A stretch of DNA of 64,000 nt from Trebonia kvetii (GCF_007827045.1 NZ_RPFW01000001.1:534519-598518), one strand, 5' to 3'; shown: positions 52,565 to 62,877, numbered from the stretch's first letter. Notes: a model not told the origin generated them from the sequence alone. Numbers and translations are program-made.

Positions 52565-55500
52565 ATGACTTTCGTGCCAGGCAGCCGCGTGCATATTCCC
52601 CACCGTCTCGACCTGCCTGGGTACGTGCGGATCGAACTCGCGATGCCCGCCGGCGACGGCTGGCAGCTGTTCGTTGAGGAGCCCGCGGGGAGCTTCCAAA
52701 AGGTCGAGCTGACGCGAGAGCAGGCGGCGGCCTGCAAGATCCTCACTGAGGACGGGGGCGGCGACTCCACGGCGGTGCTCGCCGGGCTGTGGACCGCGTG
52801 GATGAGGGCGGCGAGTGCCGGGGCCCGGTCCGCGGCGCTCGCGTCGTCGCCGCTCACGCCGTACGCCCATCAGATGAACGCTGTCTACGGTGCCATGCTC
52901 CCGCAGCCGAACCTCCGGTTCCTGCTCGCGGACGAACCCGGAACGGGCAAGACGATCATGGCCGGGATGTACCTGCGGGAGATGCAGCGGCTCGGCTTCA
53001 TATCCCGGGCGCTCGTTGTCGCCCCCGCTCACCTGGTCACCAAGTGGCAGGCGGACTTCGAGCGGTTCTTCGGCGGCGGCCTCCGCCCGATCACGGCGCA
53101 GACCGTGCGCGAGCACGCGCTCGAAACCGACCACGACCTCTGGATCGTGAGCCTCGACCTCGCCGCGGTAAACCCGGCCGTGCAAGCGGCGATCCATCCG
53201 GACAGAGCCGGCTGGGACGCGGTCGTATTCGACGAGGCGCACCGGCTCACGCCGACTGCCGCGTCGTACCACCAGGCGGGCGAACTGCTTGCGCTGAACA
53301 CCCCGCGGGCGCTGTTCATGACCGCCACCCCGCACCGCGGCAAGGAATGGCTGTTCCGCGCCCTCCTCCACCTCGTGGACCCCGACGTCTACCCGCCGGT
53401 CGCCGCCAACGAGGAACCCACTCACGCGGCGAAACCCGGTCGCGTGCACTTCCTGCGGCGTATGAAGGAGGACCTCGTCGACTTCGACGGGGTCACCAAG
53501 CTCTTCAAGGGCCGACGGGCGGCGAACGAGACCGTGCCGCTCAACCCGACCGAGGTCGACTACTACGCCCAGGCGCTCGACCTCGTGGACCGGTTCTTCC
53601 CCCCGCACGCGGTCCCCCTCGGCCGCATGGTGTACGGCAAGCGGGCTGCGTCCAGCTTGTACGCGCTCGCAGAGACCCTCAAGCGTCGCCGAGACGGTAT
53701 GGGAAGCGGGATGCCTGCTGCGGCGGCACTCGCGGCCGACCCGGACGGAGACGACCCTCCCAGGGCGGATGAGGCAAAGGTCATCGTCGAGTCGTCAAGG
53801 GCAGCGAAGCAGGAGCGCAAGGAGATCAACGGCCTGCTCGCGCGACTTGAGCCGCTCCTCGGGGACCCAGGGCTCCCGGTGTCGAAGTGGGACCCCCTCG
53901 TCCTCACCTGCCTCGGCGCCAACGGCATCAAGCCGGGCAACGGCGAGCAGGCGGTCGTGTTCACCGAATACGCCGATACCGCCGACTGGCTCGTCCGGGC
54001 TCTCACCGCCGGCGGCTTCACCGCACGTCGCTATTCGGGTCGCGACCTCCATCCCGTTCGGGACGCGGTCCGGGACGCGTTCGCACGACGCGACTTCCAA
54101 ATCCTTGTGTCGACGGACGCGGGCAACGAAGGGATCGACCTGCAGACCGCGCACGTTCTTGTGAACTGGGACATCCCATGGTCGCTGGTCCGTCTCGAAC
54201 AGCGCATGGGTCGCATCCACCGCGTCGGCCAGACCCGCGACGTCGAGCTGTACAACCTGATCGCGACCGAAACGCGCGAGGGCACCGTCCTAGAAGTCCT
54301 CCTGCGCAACTTCGTCACCGCCGCCAACCAGCTCGATGGCCGCATGTTCGACTCGTTGAGTCTCGTCGGTGAACTTGTCGGTTTGAACGACGACAGGCTC
54401 ACCGAAGTCCTATCCGCTGCCTTCGGCGACGATGAGCAACGCGCGCAGGCGCTCGTCGCCGTGCAGGCGATCACGACGGCCCGGCTCGAAGACGCCGCGA
54501 AGCAGGCCGCGGCGCAGGAGGCGGCTCTCCGATCGGCTGTCGATGTCGCCGCTGCGGTTGCCGCGCTCCAGGACGAGCAACTGGAGCGGGTCAACCCGGC
54601 GATCGTCGAGGCGTTCCTTGCCCGCATCGCTGGAGGAGGGGCCGTAAAGGTTGCCCCGCACGCCGCCGGGGACGGGATCTTCACCCTCACACTTCCGGGC
54701 GGTGAAACGCTGCCACGCGAGTTCACCCCGCCAGGCCGTGTTCGGCCCGGGGAGGCGGCCGTCGTCGCGACGAGCGGCGCCGCTCTCACCGCGGCGCGCC
54801 AGGCGAGCGCGGACGTGTCAGAGGTCATCAGTCTCGGGCCGAGCGACCCTCCGTTCCAATCTCTGGTGACTCTGTGCGCCGAACGCCTCGCCCCCGCAAT
54901 GTTTCGCGGCGGAGCCCTCGTCGACGAAAGCAGCACAACCGACTACGACCTGTTTTGCTTCCGGTCCGACCTCTCGGAGGCCGGAGGCAAGCGTAAAGGC
55001 ACCTGGTCGTGCCTGGTCCGCGTCGATGCCGCGGGTGCGCGGCCGGTGCGGTGGGAAATGCTCGCCAATCTCCGGCCGGGCACTGGCTCGGCAGGCCCGC
55101 CACATCCTGCACGGGTCAACGACGCACGCAGTCGCGCCGCCGGTGCAGCTCGCGAAGAGCAGGAGCGACGCGCACACGCCCTCGACGCGTGGCTCGCGAT
55201 CGCTGATCGGGAACTCAAGCGCCTTCCCGATCAGCTCACGGACGGCATTCGCGACCGCACCACGCGTATCGCCGAACGCCGACGTCTGGAGGCGACAACA
55301 GCACGCCGGCTCGCAGACTTGCGGGAAACGAGCCAGGTGACGATCGGAGAACCTAGCCAGCTCGCCTGGGCGCACGTCATCGCAGCGGCACCGACGCCGG
55401 AACCGACCGAGAAGGACAGCGAGCGCATCTCCATGGCGCACGTCGCAAGGGTCCTGCGCGGCCAGGGTTTTGCCGTGGCGGACGTGCATACAGAGGAGCG

Positions 55501-55810
55501 CGGTTACGACCTTCACGCGAGTCGCGGTCGAGAGCAACGCCTCGTCGAGGTGAAAGGTGTCTGGAACGCCGCAAGCAGCGAGGGCATTTCGATGACGGGG
55601 AACGAAGTGCTCATCGCCACACAACACGGCCGAGATTACGTGCTCTATGTTGTCGATCAGTGCCAAGATGGCACCGGCGTCTTGTACGGCACCTACCCCG
55701 ATCCCGGCCGAACCTTCGCCGACCTGTCAACCGGAACTGTCATCGTGCACGTGCCGGGCAGCGCACTCAAGGCGGCGCGGAAGAATGAGGAGTCCATCAC
55801 GTGCGCATGA
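52565..55810 (+). CDS. SNF2-family helicase with C-terminal DUF3883 nuclease-like domain
   Basis: A 1081-residue protein from ATG 52565 (ATG 52556 is possible). Helicase motifs are complete: I, LADEPGTGKT (about 121-130); II, DEAH (about 223); III, MTATPHRG (about 251); V, STDAGNEGIDLQTAHVLVNWD; VI, QRMGRIHRVGQTR (about 545-558). After a long helical middle, the last 120 residues match DUF3883: GYDLHASRG, then LVEVKGVW and MTGNEVLIATQHGRDYVLYVV. The D and E-x-K layout suits a PD-(D/E)xK-type nuclease. It overlaps the methyltransferase gene. It probably moves along or cuts unmodified invading DNA. Confidence 0.88.
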   Translation: MTFVPGSRVHIPHRLDLPGYVRIELAMPAGDGWQLFVEEPAGSFQKVELTREQAAACKILTEDGGGDSTAVLAGLWTAWMRAASAGARSAALASSPLTPYAHQMNAVYGAMLPQPNLRFLLADEPGTGKTIMAGMYLREMQRLGFISRALVVAPAHLVTKWQADFERFFGGGLRPITAQTVREHALETDHDLWIVSLDLAAVNPAVQAAIHPDRAGWDAVVFDEAHRLTPTAASYHQAGELLALNTPRALFMTATPHRGKEWLFRALLHLVDPDVYPPVAANEEPTHAAKPGRVHFLRRMKEDLVDFDGVTKLFKGRRAANETVPLNPTEVDYYAQALDLVDRFFPPHAVPLGRMVYGKRAASSLYALAETLKRRRDGMGSGMPAAAALAADPDGDDPPRADEAKVIVESSRAAKQERKEINGLLARLEPLLGDPGLPVSKWDPLVLTCLGANGIKPGNGEQAVVFTEYADTADWLVRALTAGGFTARRYSGRDLHPVRDAVRDAFARRDFQILVSTDAGNEGIDLQTAHVLVNWDIPWSLVRLEQRMGRIHRVGQTRDVELYNLIATETREGTVLEVLLRNFVTAANQLDGRMFDSLSLVGELVGLNDDRLTEVLSAAFGDDEQRAQALVAVQAITTARLEDAAKQAAAQEAALRSAVDVAAAVAALQDEQLERVNPAIVEAFLARIAGGGAVKVAPHAAGDGIFTLTLPGGETLPREFTPPGRVRPGEAAVVATSGAALTAARQASADVSEVISLGPSDPPFQSLVTLCAERLAPAMFRGGALVDESSTTDYDLFCFRSDLSEAGGKRKGTWSCLVRVDAAGARPVRWEMLANLRPGTGSAGPPHPARVNDARSRAAGAAREEQERRAHALDAWLAIADRELKRLPDQLTDGIRDRTTRIAERRRLEATTARRLADLRETSQVTIGEPSQLAWAHVIAAAPTPEPTEKDSERISMAHVARVLRGQGFAVADVHTEERGYDLHASRGREQRLVEVKGVWNAASSEGISMTGNEVLIATQHGRDYVLYVVDQCQDGTGVLYGTYPDPGRTFADLSTGTVIVHVPGSALKAARKNEESITCA

Positions 55811-58536
55811 TCGAACGATGGTTCCCCTGCACAGAAGTCAGCGAGGCGTCATCCAGCGGCTGGGGCAGCGGCAATCAAGAAGCGGCGCTCTTCACGTGGT
55901 TTGCGAAACGACCGCTGGCGCAGGCGAAGGCCGCCGTGCTGACGAGCCTGCTCCCTTGGCCGGAAGATGTCGAAGAGCAGAGACGGCTACAAAACCTTGT
56001 TCGACGGGCGATGGCGGCCCGCAACGGCATGAACGCTGAACTCCGGGCAGAGATTGCCGTAGCACATCCCGATGGCGCGTCGATGCTGGACCTGTTTAGC
56101 GGACGAGCGATGATTCCTCTTGAGGCGGCTCGGCTCTCTGTCAAGGCATATGGCATCGATTACTCACCTGTCGCCACTCTCGCAGGTCAATTGCTGGCTG
56201 ACTTCCCGCTGCAGGACTGGAGTGACGAACCTTTGTTGCCTTTCGCCGCTCGACAGGGCCTGACATTCAGTGGCGGTCGGCTCCTCGATGACGTGCGGGC
56301 GGTGCTCGATGAGGTGGGCCGCCGACACGACGAACAGATTGCCGAGGTCTACCCTGAGGTCGACGGTCGGCGTGCTTGGGGCTACCTGTGGGCATCCACA
56401 TTGCCGTGCCAGGAGTGCGGGCGGCGGTTCCCACTCACCGGCGCGGTCGTTCTAAGGCATCCGAAACCCGCGACGGGTGACCCAGGGCAGCACTATTGCA
56501 TAGATGTCGACCGGCAGACGGGCAGGTTCAGGGCGACAGTGCACGCCGGCGCTCCTACCGGTCAGCCAACCCTACGAGCCCCAGGTAGCAGCAAGACAGG
56601 CGCCAAGAGCGCAATCTGCCCGTTCTGCAACCATGTCCACTCGACGGCGTTGCACCGGCGGCTATCTGCGGAGGGATTCCGTGAGGACGTGCTACTACTC
56701 GCGGCCGACTTGGACCGCGACTATGGGAAAAGCTTCCGCGAGCCCACATCCGACGAGTTCGCGGCGATCCGACTCGCCGAAGAAATGCTCGCTGCGGAGC
56801 CGCCCTTCGCGCCAGGGATACCAGCCAAGCCGGACGAACGCATCCCGGTGGGGAACGGAAGTGTTGTTCAGCCCTCGTTGTACGGGGCGAAGTCGTACGG
56901 CGACCTATGCAACGACCGGCAGACGCTCAGCTTCGTCCGCCTTTGCCGGGTGATCAGCGATCTTGGCATCGAGATAATGGTCGATCATGGCATCAGCGAA
57001 AAGTACACCGCGGCCCTGGTTGGTTATGCCTGTGCGGTCCTCGTACGCAAGATGAAGCGGTCCACTCGCGGGACGTCGCTCATGGTCTACAACGATGGCC
57101 GCTCAACAGGCGTCAACCACATCTTCGGAAATGAGGCGAGCATCTCATTCTCGTACGACTACTTCGAGACGGGTCTGACAGACGGGCCCGGCTCTTGGAG
57201 CTCTCTAGTCGAGCGGACCATGGCGGCCTTGCGCAGCCAAACTGGTCGGGCCGCCGGGGTGCCCGCCGATATCAGTCGGGGCTCGGCAACATCGCTTCCG
57301 ATAAGGGATAACTCCGTCTCAGCCGTGGTGACTGACCCGCCATACGACGAAATGATCCCTTACTCGGATGCCTCCGACCTGTTCTACGTCTGGCTCAAGC
57401 GTGCCCTGTTTTCGACACAGCCTTTGTTCTGTTTCACTGCGGACCCGGATGGAGTACAGGAGAAGGCGGAAGAGGCAATCGTCAAGAAGTTCCGCGCTCG
57501 ATCCACGCATTTCGATCATCGGACATCTGCTCACTACGATGACATGATCGCGAAGGCATTCACTGAGGCGCGGCGAGTCGTTTCAACTGACGGCGTTGTC
57601 ACGATCGTTTTTGGACACGGGGACCCGGATGTGTGGCACCGGTTGCTGGGGGCGCTGACCCGAGCTGGATTGGTTCTAACCGGGTCGTGGCCCGCCAAGA
57701 CCGAATCGGGCGGCAGCGCAGGGTCGGCGAACATCGTCACGACACTCACAATGTCGTGTCGACCTGCACCGCCCGGCCGCCCTGCCGGACGCGCCAACCT
57801 CGTGGAGGCGGAAGTCCGCAAGGAAGTGAAAGCTCGTATCCCGATGTGGGAAGCTACCGGCCTCGCTCCGAGCGACCAGCTGATGGCATCGGCGGGACCT
57901 GCAATGGAGGCGGTGGGCCGGTACGCACAGGTGCTCAATCATCTCGGGGATCCCGTCGACCCGGCCCACTATCTGGTGGTGGCACGGCGCGCTGTGGAAG
58001 AAGCCGCCGCGATCGTGATCGACCATTTGCCGCTGGAAACCTTTGACGAGCGCACGCGCTTCGCGCTTTCGTGGGCCCGGCTGTACCGCCGCGCAGTCGC
58101 GCCAAGATCCGAGGCGCGCTGGCAGGCGCTGGCGTCGGACCTGTCGACCGACGAGCTCAAAGGCATCCTCGAAGATGCGGACAAGGGCGTGCGGCTCGGC
58201 TATGCCAAGAACTGGAAAGGTGCGCTATCTGAGACGTCTAGGACGATCGATGTCGCCATGGCGATGGCCAAGGCCTGGCCCGAGGGTCTCGACGCGGTCG
58301 CCGAGGTCCTGGTGGCGACTGGACGGGACACGGCCGATAACTACCTCTGGGCCGCCATCGGCTACCTGTCTTCGTTGCTCCCGGAAGCCGACCCCGACGC
58401 GGTGGCCTGGACGTCGCTCGTGCGCGGGCGTAGCGGAATAGGGGCGGTAACGCGCGGCGTCGTCTCGGCACAGCGAGAAGCCGCGAAGCTGAAGGAAGCC
58501 GCGAACAGGCAACCCAGCCTCTTCGACACGGACTGA
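55801..58536 (+). CDS. DUF1156-type adenine-specific DNA methyltransferase
   Basis: A 911-residue enzyme. The DUF1156 opening is plain (IERWFPCTEVSEASSSGWGS, then EAALFTWFAKRPLAQAKAAV). A SAM-binding motif MLDLFSGRAMIPLEAARL starts near residue 97, and the catalytic DPPY motif is at about 512-515. Between them are zinc-ribbon cysteines CQEC (203-206) and CPFC (273-276). It methylates adenine or cytosine N-positions in DNA and marks host DNA as self. GTG 55801 has GAGGAG 8 nt upstream and overlaps the helicase stop by 10 nt; ATG 55807 would give an exact ATGA overlap. Less GC-rich third positions than its surroundings suggest transfer. Confidence 0.9.
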   Translation: MRMIERWFPCTEVSEASSSGWGSGNQEAALFTWFAKRPLAQAKAAVLTSLLPWPEDVEEQRRLQNLVRRAMAARNGMNAELRAEIAVAHPDGASMLDLFSGRAMIPLEAARLSVKAYGIDYSPVATLAGQLLADFPLQDWSDEPLLPFAARQGLTFSGGRLLDDVRAVLDEVGRRHDEQIAEVYPEVDGRRAWGYLWASTLPCQECGRRFPLTGAVVLRHPKPATGDPGQHYCIDVDRQTGRFRATVHAGAPTGQPTLRAPGSSKTGAKSAICPFCNHVHSTALHRRLSAEGFREDVLLLAADLDRDYGKSFREPTSDEFAAIRLAEEMLAAEPPFAPGIPAKPDERIPVGNGSVVQPSLYGAKSYGDLCNDRQTLSFVRLCRVISDLGIEIMVDHGISEKYTAALVGYACAVLVRKMKRSTRGTSLMVYNDGRSTGVNHIFGNEASISFSYDYFETGLTDGPGSWSSLVERTMAALRSQTGRAAGVPADISRGSATSLPIRDNSVSAVVTDPPYDEMIPYSDASDLFYVWLKRALFSTQPLFCFTADPDGVQEKAEEAIVKKFRARSTHFDHRTSAHYDDMIAKAFTEARRVVSTDGVVTIVFGHGDPDVWHRLLGALTRAGLVLTGSWPAKTESGGSAGSANIVTTLTMSCRPAPPGRPAGRANLVEAEVRKEVKARIPMWEATGLAPSDQLMASAGPAMEAVGRYAQVLNHLGDPVDPAHYLVVARRAVEEAAAIVIDHLPLETFDERTRFALSWARLYRRAVAPRSEARWQALASDLSTDELKGILEDADKGVRLGYAKNWKGALSETSRTIDVAMAMAKAWPEGLDAVAEVLVATGRDTADNYLWAAIGYLSSLLPEADPDAVAWTSLVRGRSGIGAVTRGVVSAQREAAKLKEAANRQPSLFDTD

Positions 58537-58611
58537 GCAGTCGGCCGTGACCGAGACACAGCGCGAACCAGCACGAGACATCGCAAGGGCACCAGAAGCG
58601 GAGGAGTCGGA

Positions 58612-61572
58612 GTGAGCACGCAGGTAACCCCGTGGTGGGAGGTACTCAAGCTCCGCGACGAGATCGCCCACTCGTCCGGCTCGATCGACGACGTGCAAAT
58701 GTCACTGTTCCAGGCGGTGTACGGGACCGTCAGTAACCGCCCGGCCTACGCCGATGCCGCCTACTACGGGGAGATCACCCACCCCAGCCCGCTGTTCACG
58801 GACCTCATGGCCAAGGTCGCCGTGCGGCTCGGTGGTGGTGAGAACTACACCCGGGCGCGGGCAGTGTGGCGACTGGATCAGGCCATGGGCGGTGGCAAGT
58901 CCCATGGCCTCATCGGGCTGTGGCACCTCGCTGCGCATCCTGCGGTGCTCGCCCAGACCGACACCGGACGGCAGGCGTTTGCGAAGGCGACCGCGATCCT
59001 CGATGGCCCGCCAGCCCCCGATCTCGGTAATCCGCAGGTTGTGGTGCTGGCCTGCGACAACATGACCGCCGGCAAGGGCGTGGCCGCATACGACGGTCCG
59101 GCGCAGACGTTGTACGAGCGCTTCTTGTGGCGGCTGTTCGGCGGCGACAACGCCCTGTACCTGCGCTACAAGGATCACAACGGCGACAAGAGCAAGATCG
59201 TTGAGGCGCTGACAGCCATCGGACGCCCAGTGCTCATCCTCGTCGACGAAATCATGGACTACGTCCGGCAACTCTCCGACACCGAGCACGCTGACCTTGC
59301 TGTGCGTGACATGGCGTTTCTCCGGGCCTTGCTCGACAGCGTCAACGAAGCCAAGAACGTCGCTGCCATCGTCGTGATGATTGCGTCGGAGAAGGACAAC
59401 ATGGTCCTGGACGCGGCCGGCCAAGCGCGCCGCAGCGAACTCGATGACCTGCTGATCCGCAACGGCGAGACGGCGACGATCAACGACAACACCGACTTTG
59501 CCGCGATTCTTCAGCGGCGTCTCTTCGAGGGAACCGCGCCCGCCGAGGTGTTGGCCGCGACGTCCCGGACGTTCACGACGCGGATGACGGGACCGTGGCG
59601 CGACAAGGTGTTCAACGCAGTCCCCGCGACGGCGTCGCCGGAGTTCCCCGACGAGGTCGCGCGCTGCTACCCCTTCCATCCCCAGCTGATGGCGCTCGCC
59701 GAGCAGGAGTGGGCAAAACTCGCGGGATTCCAGATTGTTCGCTCAACCATCAGGGTCTTCGCCGCGACAGCATATGCGCTGCACGAGCGCGGGAAATCCG
59801 GTGCGTGGACGCCGCTCCTGGTCGGCCCCGGAGACCTTCCGCTGTCCGACCCGGCAGTGCGCGAGGCCGTCATCGGATCGGGGCTCATCGTAGACACGCG
59901 CACGCAGGCCAACTACCGGCAGATCGCCAGCGCGGACATCGTCGCCGCCGACGATCATGCCGGTGCCGCTCGCCTCCTCGACCGGCAGCGGGCACGCGCG
60001 GTGAATCCGCGTGCCGCGGAACGGGCGGCGACGTGCCTGTTCCTGTGCTCGGTGATCGGCGCCCGCGCGGGCGGCCGCCAAGGGGCAACTGAGCCCGAGC
60101 TAAAGGCCGCGATGTTCGTACCCGATGCGATGTTCCCGCTCGCGGAGGCCGACACCGTGATGGGCGAGCTGCTCGATGTCGACGGAGGGGGACTGGCGAG
60201 CGTCGAGCACCTCGCCGGCAAGGGCGGTCAGGTCCCACGCCTGTTCATGTCGACGCGTCAGACCCTGAACATGCTCGTCCGAGCAGCGCGTACCAGTGTC
60301 AGCGACACCGATCGGGATGAAGAGCTCGCTCGGACCGCCGAAAGGCTCGCCGCCTCCGGCCCCTTCAAGAGCAAGCTGTTCGTCGCCGCCGACCTCGCGC
60401 GTACCGCGCTCGACGTCCTGGCAACGGTCGGCATCGACGACGCTCGCAGTACCCGACTGGTCGTGCTCGACCCGCGGCAGTTCAGTCTCCTCAACGGGAT
60501 AGACCAGGACACGAGGAAAGCGATACGCGCGGCCATGGGGATCGGGCTCGACAAACTCCCGGTGCAGTGGGCGTCGTCGGCCGCGTTCGCGATCGTCAAC
60601 ACCCAGCGTCGCAGCCAGGCCCGCGGAGCCGCAGGCAGCTACCTCGCCTGGGAGCGGGTTGCCGCGATGGATGCAGTCCGCGGCGACGAAGAACTCGCCG
60701 ATCAGGCGCGCGACCAGAAGACCGAGGCGCGGCGCAATCTAGACACGGCAGTCCGTCGTGCCTACCAGCACATCCTGTACCTCGGCCAGGGCGACGACGG
60801 CGACCATTCCCGCATCGATCGATCCATCACGTTTGAGCAGGAGAACCAAAGTGCGCTCGACGGCACGGTGGTGTGGAAGGCACTCGTCGCGCAGGGCAAG
60901 GCGTTCGACATCAGCGCGCTCGATGCGAAAGCCCTGCTGCACAACCTGAGCGACGGCGACTACGAGCGGCCCCTCGACGAAGTGCGCGACCTGTTCTGGA
61001 GCGCGCCACGGATGCCGCTCCTGCCGGGCGGCGACAGTGACCTCCAACGGGCGATCTTCGAGGCTCTGCAGGCCGGGAAGCTCCGCCTTGTCGGCGCCGA
61101 CGGGCTCGATCGCGTCGTCACCCGGCCCGGGGAGATCGGGGTCGGGCAAACGAGCCTGCGACTCGCCAAGCCTCAGACCGGCGAGCCTCCCGCCGGCGGC
61201 ACCACTGGTGACAGCGGGGCAAACGCTGGCCTGTTCGGCGGCGCAAGCGGCTCAAGTGCAGCGGGCACCTACGGTGCCGCTAGCGGGAGTGGGTCGACTG
61301 CGGGCACGCATACGTCAGGCGGCGGGGTAGGCGGAGGTGACGCGCAAACGGGAGAGCAGGAAGTCACATTCACGCTGATGACCAGCCTCACCGATGAGAC
61401 GAAGCGTGACAGCGTCCGACTACTGCTGCGCAACCTGGCCAACGCCATCGATGAGGGTAAAGCGAGTTACACCCAGCTGATGGTCAAAGTCATCGTCGAC
61501 TCGTCCGTTGCCGACGAGATCGCCGAGGACGTCCGCTCGGCGGGGACAACACCGGCCGTCAAGAAGGTCTGA
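58612..61572 (+). CDS. DUF499 AAA+ ATPase of the defence operon
   Basis: A 986-residue ATPase of the COG1483 type. The Walker A motif is QAMGGGKSHGL (GGGKSH at 93-98) and the Walker B VLILVDEIMDYV (Asp212-Glu213). The N-terminus, WWEVLKLRDEIAHSSGSIDDVQMSLFQAVYG, is family-typical. A Gly/Ser-rich linker near residues 860-920 joins a small C-terminal domain (EVTFTLMTSLTDETKRDSVRLLLRNLANAID). GTG 58612 follows GAGGAG by 5 nt. The gap to the methyltransferase gene is only 75 nt, so the three large genes form one operon. Its exact job in defence is unknown. Confidence 0.9.
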   Translation: MSTQVTPWWEVLKLRDEIAHSSGSIDDVQMSLFQAVYGTVSNRPAYADAAYYGEITHPSPLFTDLMAKVAVRLGGGENYTRARAVWRLDQAMGGGKSHGLIGLWHLAAHPAVLAQTDTGRQAFAKATAILDGPPAPDLGNPQVVVLACDNMTAGKGVAAYDGPAQTLYERFLWRLFGGDNALYLRYKDHNGDKSKIVEALTAIGRPVLILVDEIMDYVRQLSDTEHADLAVRDMAFLRALLDSVNEAKNVAAIVVMIASEKDNMVLDAAGQARRSELDDLLIRNGETATINDNTDFAAILQRRLFEGTAPAEVLAATSRTFTTRMTGPWRDKVFNAVPATASPEFPDEVARCYPFHPQLMALAEQEWAKLAGFQIVRSTIRVFAATAYALHERGKSGAWTPLLVGPGDLPLSDPAVREAVIGSGLIVDTRTQANYRQIASADIVAADDHAGAARLLDRQRARAVNPRAAERAATCLFLCSVIGARAGGRQGATEPELKAAMFVPDAMFPLAEADTVMGELLDVDGGGLASVEHLAGKGGQVPRLFMSTRQTLNMLVRAARTSVSDTDRDEELARTAERLAASGPFKSKLFVAADLARTALDVLATVGIDDARSTRLVVLDPRQFSLLNGIDQDTRKAIRAAMGIGLDKLPVQWASSAAFAIVNTQRRSQARGAAGSYLAWERVAAMDAVRGDEELADQARDQKTEARRNLDTAVRRAYQHILYLGQGDDGDHSRIDRSITFEQENQSALDGTVVWKALVAQGKAFDISALDAKALLHNLSDGDYERPLDEVRDLFWSAPRMPLLPGGDSDLQRAIFEALQAGKLRLVGADGLDRVVTRPGEIGVGQTSLRLAKPQTGEPPAGGTTGDSGANAGLFGGASGSSAAGTYGAASGSGSTAGTHTSGGGVGGGDAQTGEQEVTFTLMTSLTDETKRDSVRLLLRNLANAIDEGKASYTQLMVKVIVDSSVADEIAEDVRSAGTTPAVKKV

Positions 61573-61617
61573 GCTGAATGCTCAGTATGAGACTAACCGT
61601 AGTAGAGTCTAGCCTGC

Positions 61618-61968
61618 TCAGGTGCCCTTTGACGGACTGGTGTAGACACGCGAAGCCTTTTTACTGGTGGACGGTCCACCGGCCGCCTCGTCTATGACGA
61701 CCGTCCCGGGGGCGGGGACCGCGGCGCCCCGGCCGCCGCTGCGGTCCCCGCGGTCTCGGACTACCAGCCCATCGGACTCCGGCCAGCGCAGATGGTCGAC
61801 GAGCAGATAGGCGTACGTCCGGTCCGTCCCGCCCTCGCACTGCCGCAGGACCCGGTCGCCCATCCCGCACAGCTGGCCGTCCGCCATGACGATCGTGTAG
61901 GCACGCCGACCGTCACCTCGGACGACTTCCTGAACCCTGATCTCCCCGATGACCGGCCGGCCCACCAT
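61618..61968 (-). CDS. Hypothetical protein
   Basis: A 116-residue protein from ATG 61968, with GGGGGA 6 nt upstream. The N-terminal half is beta-rich (VIGEIRVQEVVRGDGRRAYTIVMADGQLCGMGDRVLRQCEG, then AYLLVDHLRWPES). The second half is Gly/Arg/Ser-rich and disordered. No family is recognised. It is convergent with the defence ATPase gene. Confidence 0.6.
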   Translation of the reverse strand: MVGRPVIGEIRVQEVVRGDGRRAYTIVMADGQLCGMGDRVLRQCEGGTDRTYAYLLVDHLRWPESDGLVVRDRGDRSGGRGAAVPAPGTVVIDEAAGGPSTSKKASRVYTSPSKGT

Positions 61969-62068
61969 GCACCATCCCCCTATCTGACGCACGTCCCGGC
62001 CATCATATTCGTGGTCGGTTAGGGAATTACTATGTCGGTCACAGGCATACGCGAACGACACGCACATG

Positions 62069-62083
62069 CTTACTCTAGGTAAG
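62069..62083. promoter_or_regulatory. Short palindrome between two minus-strand genes
   Basis: CTTAC and GTAAG are perfect arms around TCTAG, next to the stop of the gene at 62084 and upstream of the gene at 61618. It could be an operator for the latter; it is too short to call a terminator. Confidence 0.35.
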
Positions 62084-62877
62084 TTAAGCTGCGGATCCGG
62101 CCTGCCCGCCTTTGGCATCAATGACCGCTACCGCCCACCCGGGGGGTAGCTGCCAGCGGCGGCCGGTGAAGGGGCCTGCGGCGTCCTCGTCGTCCTCGAC
62201 GAGGAACCTCGCCCTGCGGCGGTTAGCCAGCTCATCCCAGTACTGCAGGTCAACGTCGGTGACGGCGTAGGCGGCGGCGACGAAGCCGGCGACGAGCACC
62301 ACCAGTCGGCCGGCCCGCTTGACGGTATCGGGGTCGATGACCCAGTCTCCGCGGACGGCATCCTGCTGGGTCTGGGGCTGCCAGGAGGTCGACCACCCGA
62401 TCCACGACCGCCACTCATCCTGCACGGGGGTCGGTTCGCCTACCCGGGCCACCAGGGCGGGCGGCGCGGGCAGTTCGACGGCGGGCCGGCTCTGCAACTC
62501 AAGCACCGCCGCGGCGGACACGGTGCGGCGGTTGCCGCGCATCGAGACCTCGCCCAGCAGCCCGCACGCGGCCAGGCGGCCGGCTGAATGCGATCTCCGG
62601 GCGCGCCGATCAGGTGAGCGACGTCCACCAGACGGATCCGGTTGGTGCTGCGACGCGCGCCGGAACGACCGCGCAGCACACCTTCCGCGTCGACGTGCGC
62701 CTCGGCGGCGTAGGCGGCCTGCTGGCGGGCGTACTCGTGGTTGAGGACGGCCGCGCCGACCGCGGCGACCGCGCCGCCGGGCAGCCGAAGCTCGACGTCG
62801 ACCGCCGGGTTGGCGAATGGCTCAGACATCATGATGGTCAGGTCGGGGTGCATGGTCCGGCTGTAGGTCCTCATCAT
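62084..62877 (-). pseudogene. Hypothetical gene with a probable frameshift
   Basis: Two reading frames continue one another. From ATG 62877 (with GGGAGG 6 nt upstream) the first frame gives SEPFANPAVDVELRLPGGAV, then STNRIRLVDVAHLIGAPG, before turning low quality. From about 62597 the next frame gives RSHSAGRLAACGLLGEVSMRG, then NRRTVSAAAVLELQSRPAVEL and AYAVTDVDLQYWDELANRRRARFLVEDDEDAAG to 62084. One missing base near 62596-62602, beside a G/C run, would join them into a protein of about 264 residues. It could be a sequencing error, a phase-variable run or a true pseudogene. One hydrophobic helix (LVVLVAGFVAAAYAV) is present. Confidence 0.6.

Noticed and set aside
52565..61572. Classic DISARM system
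   Set aside because: No DUF1998 protein, PLD nuclease or DrmA-type helicase is present; the DUF499-DUF1156 pair points to a different group.
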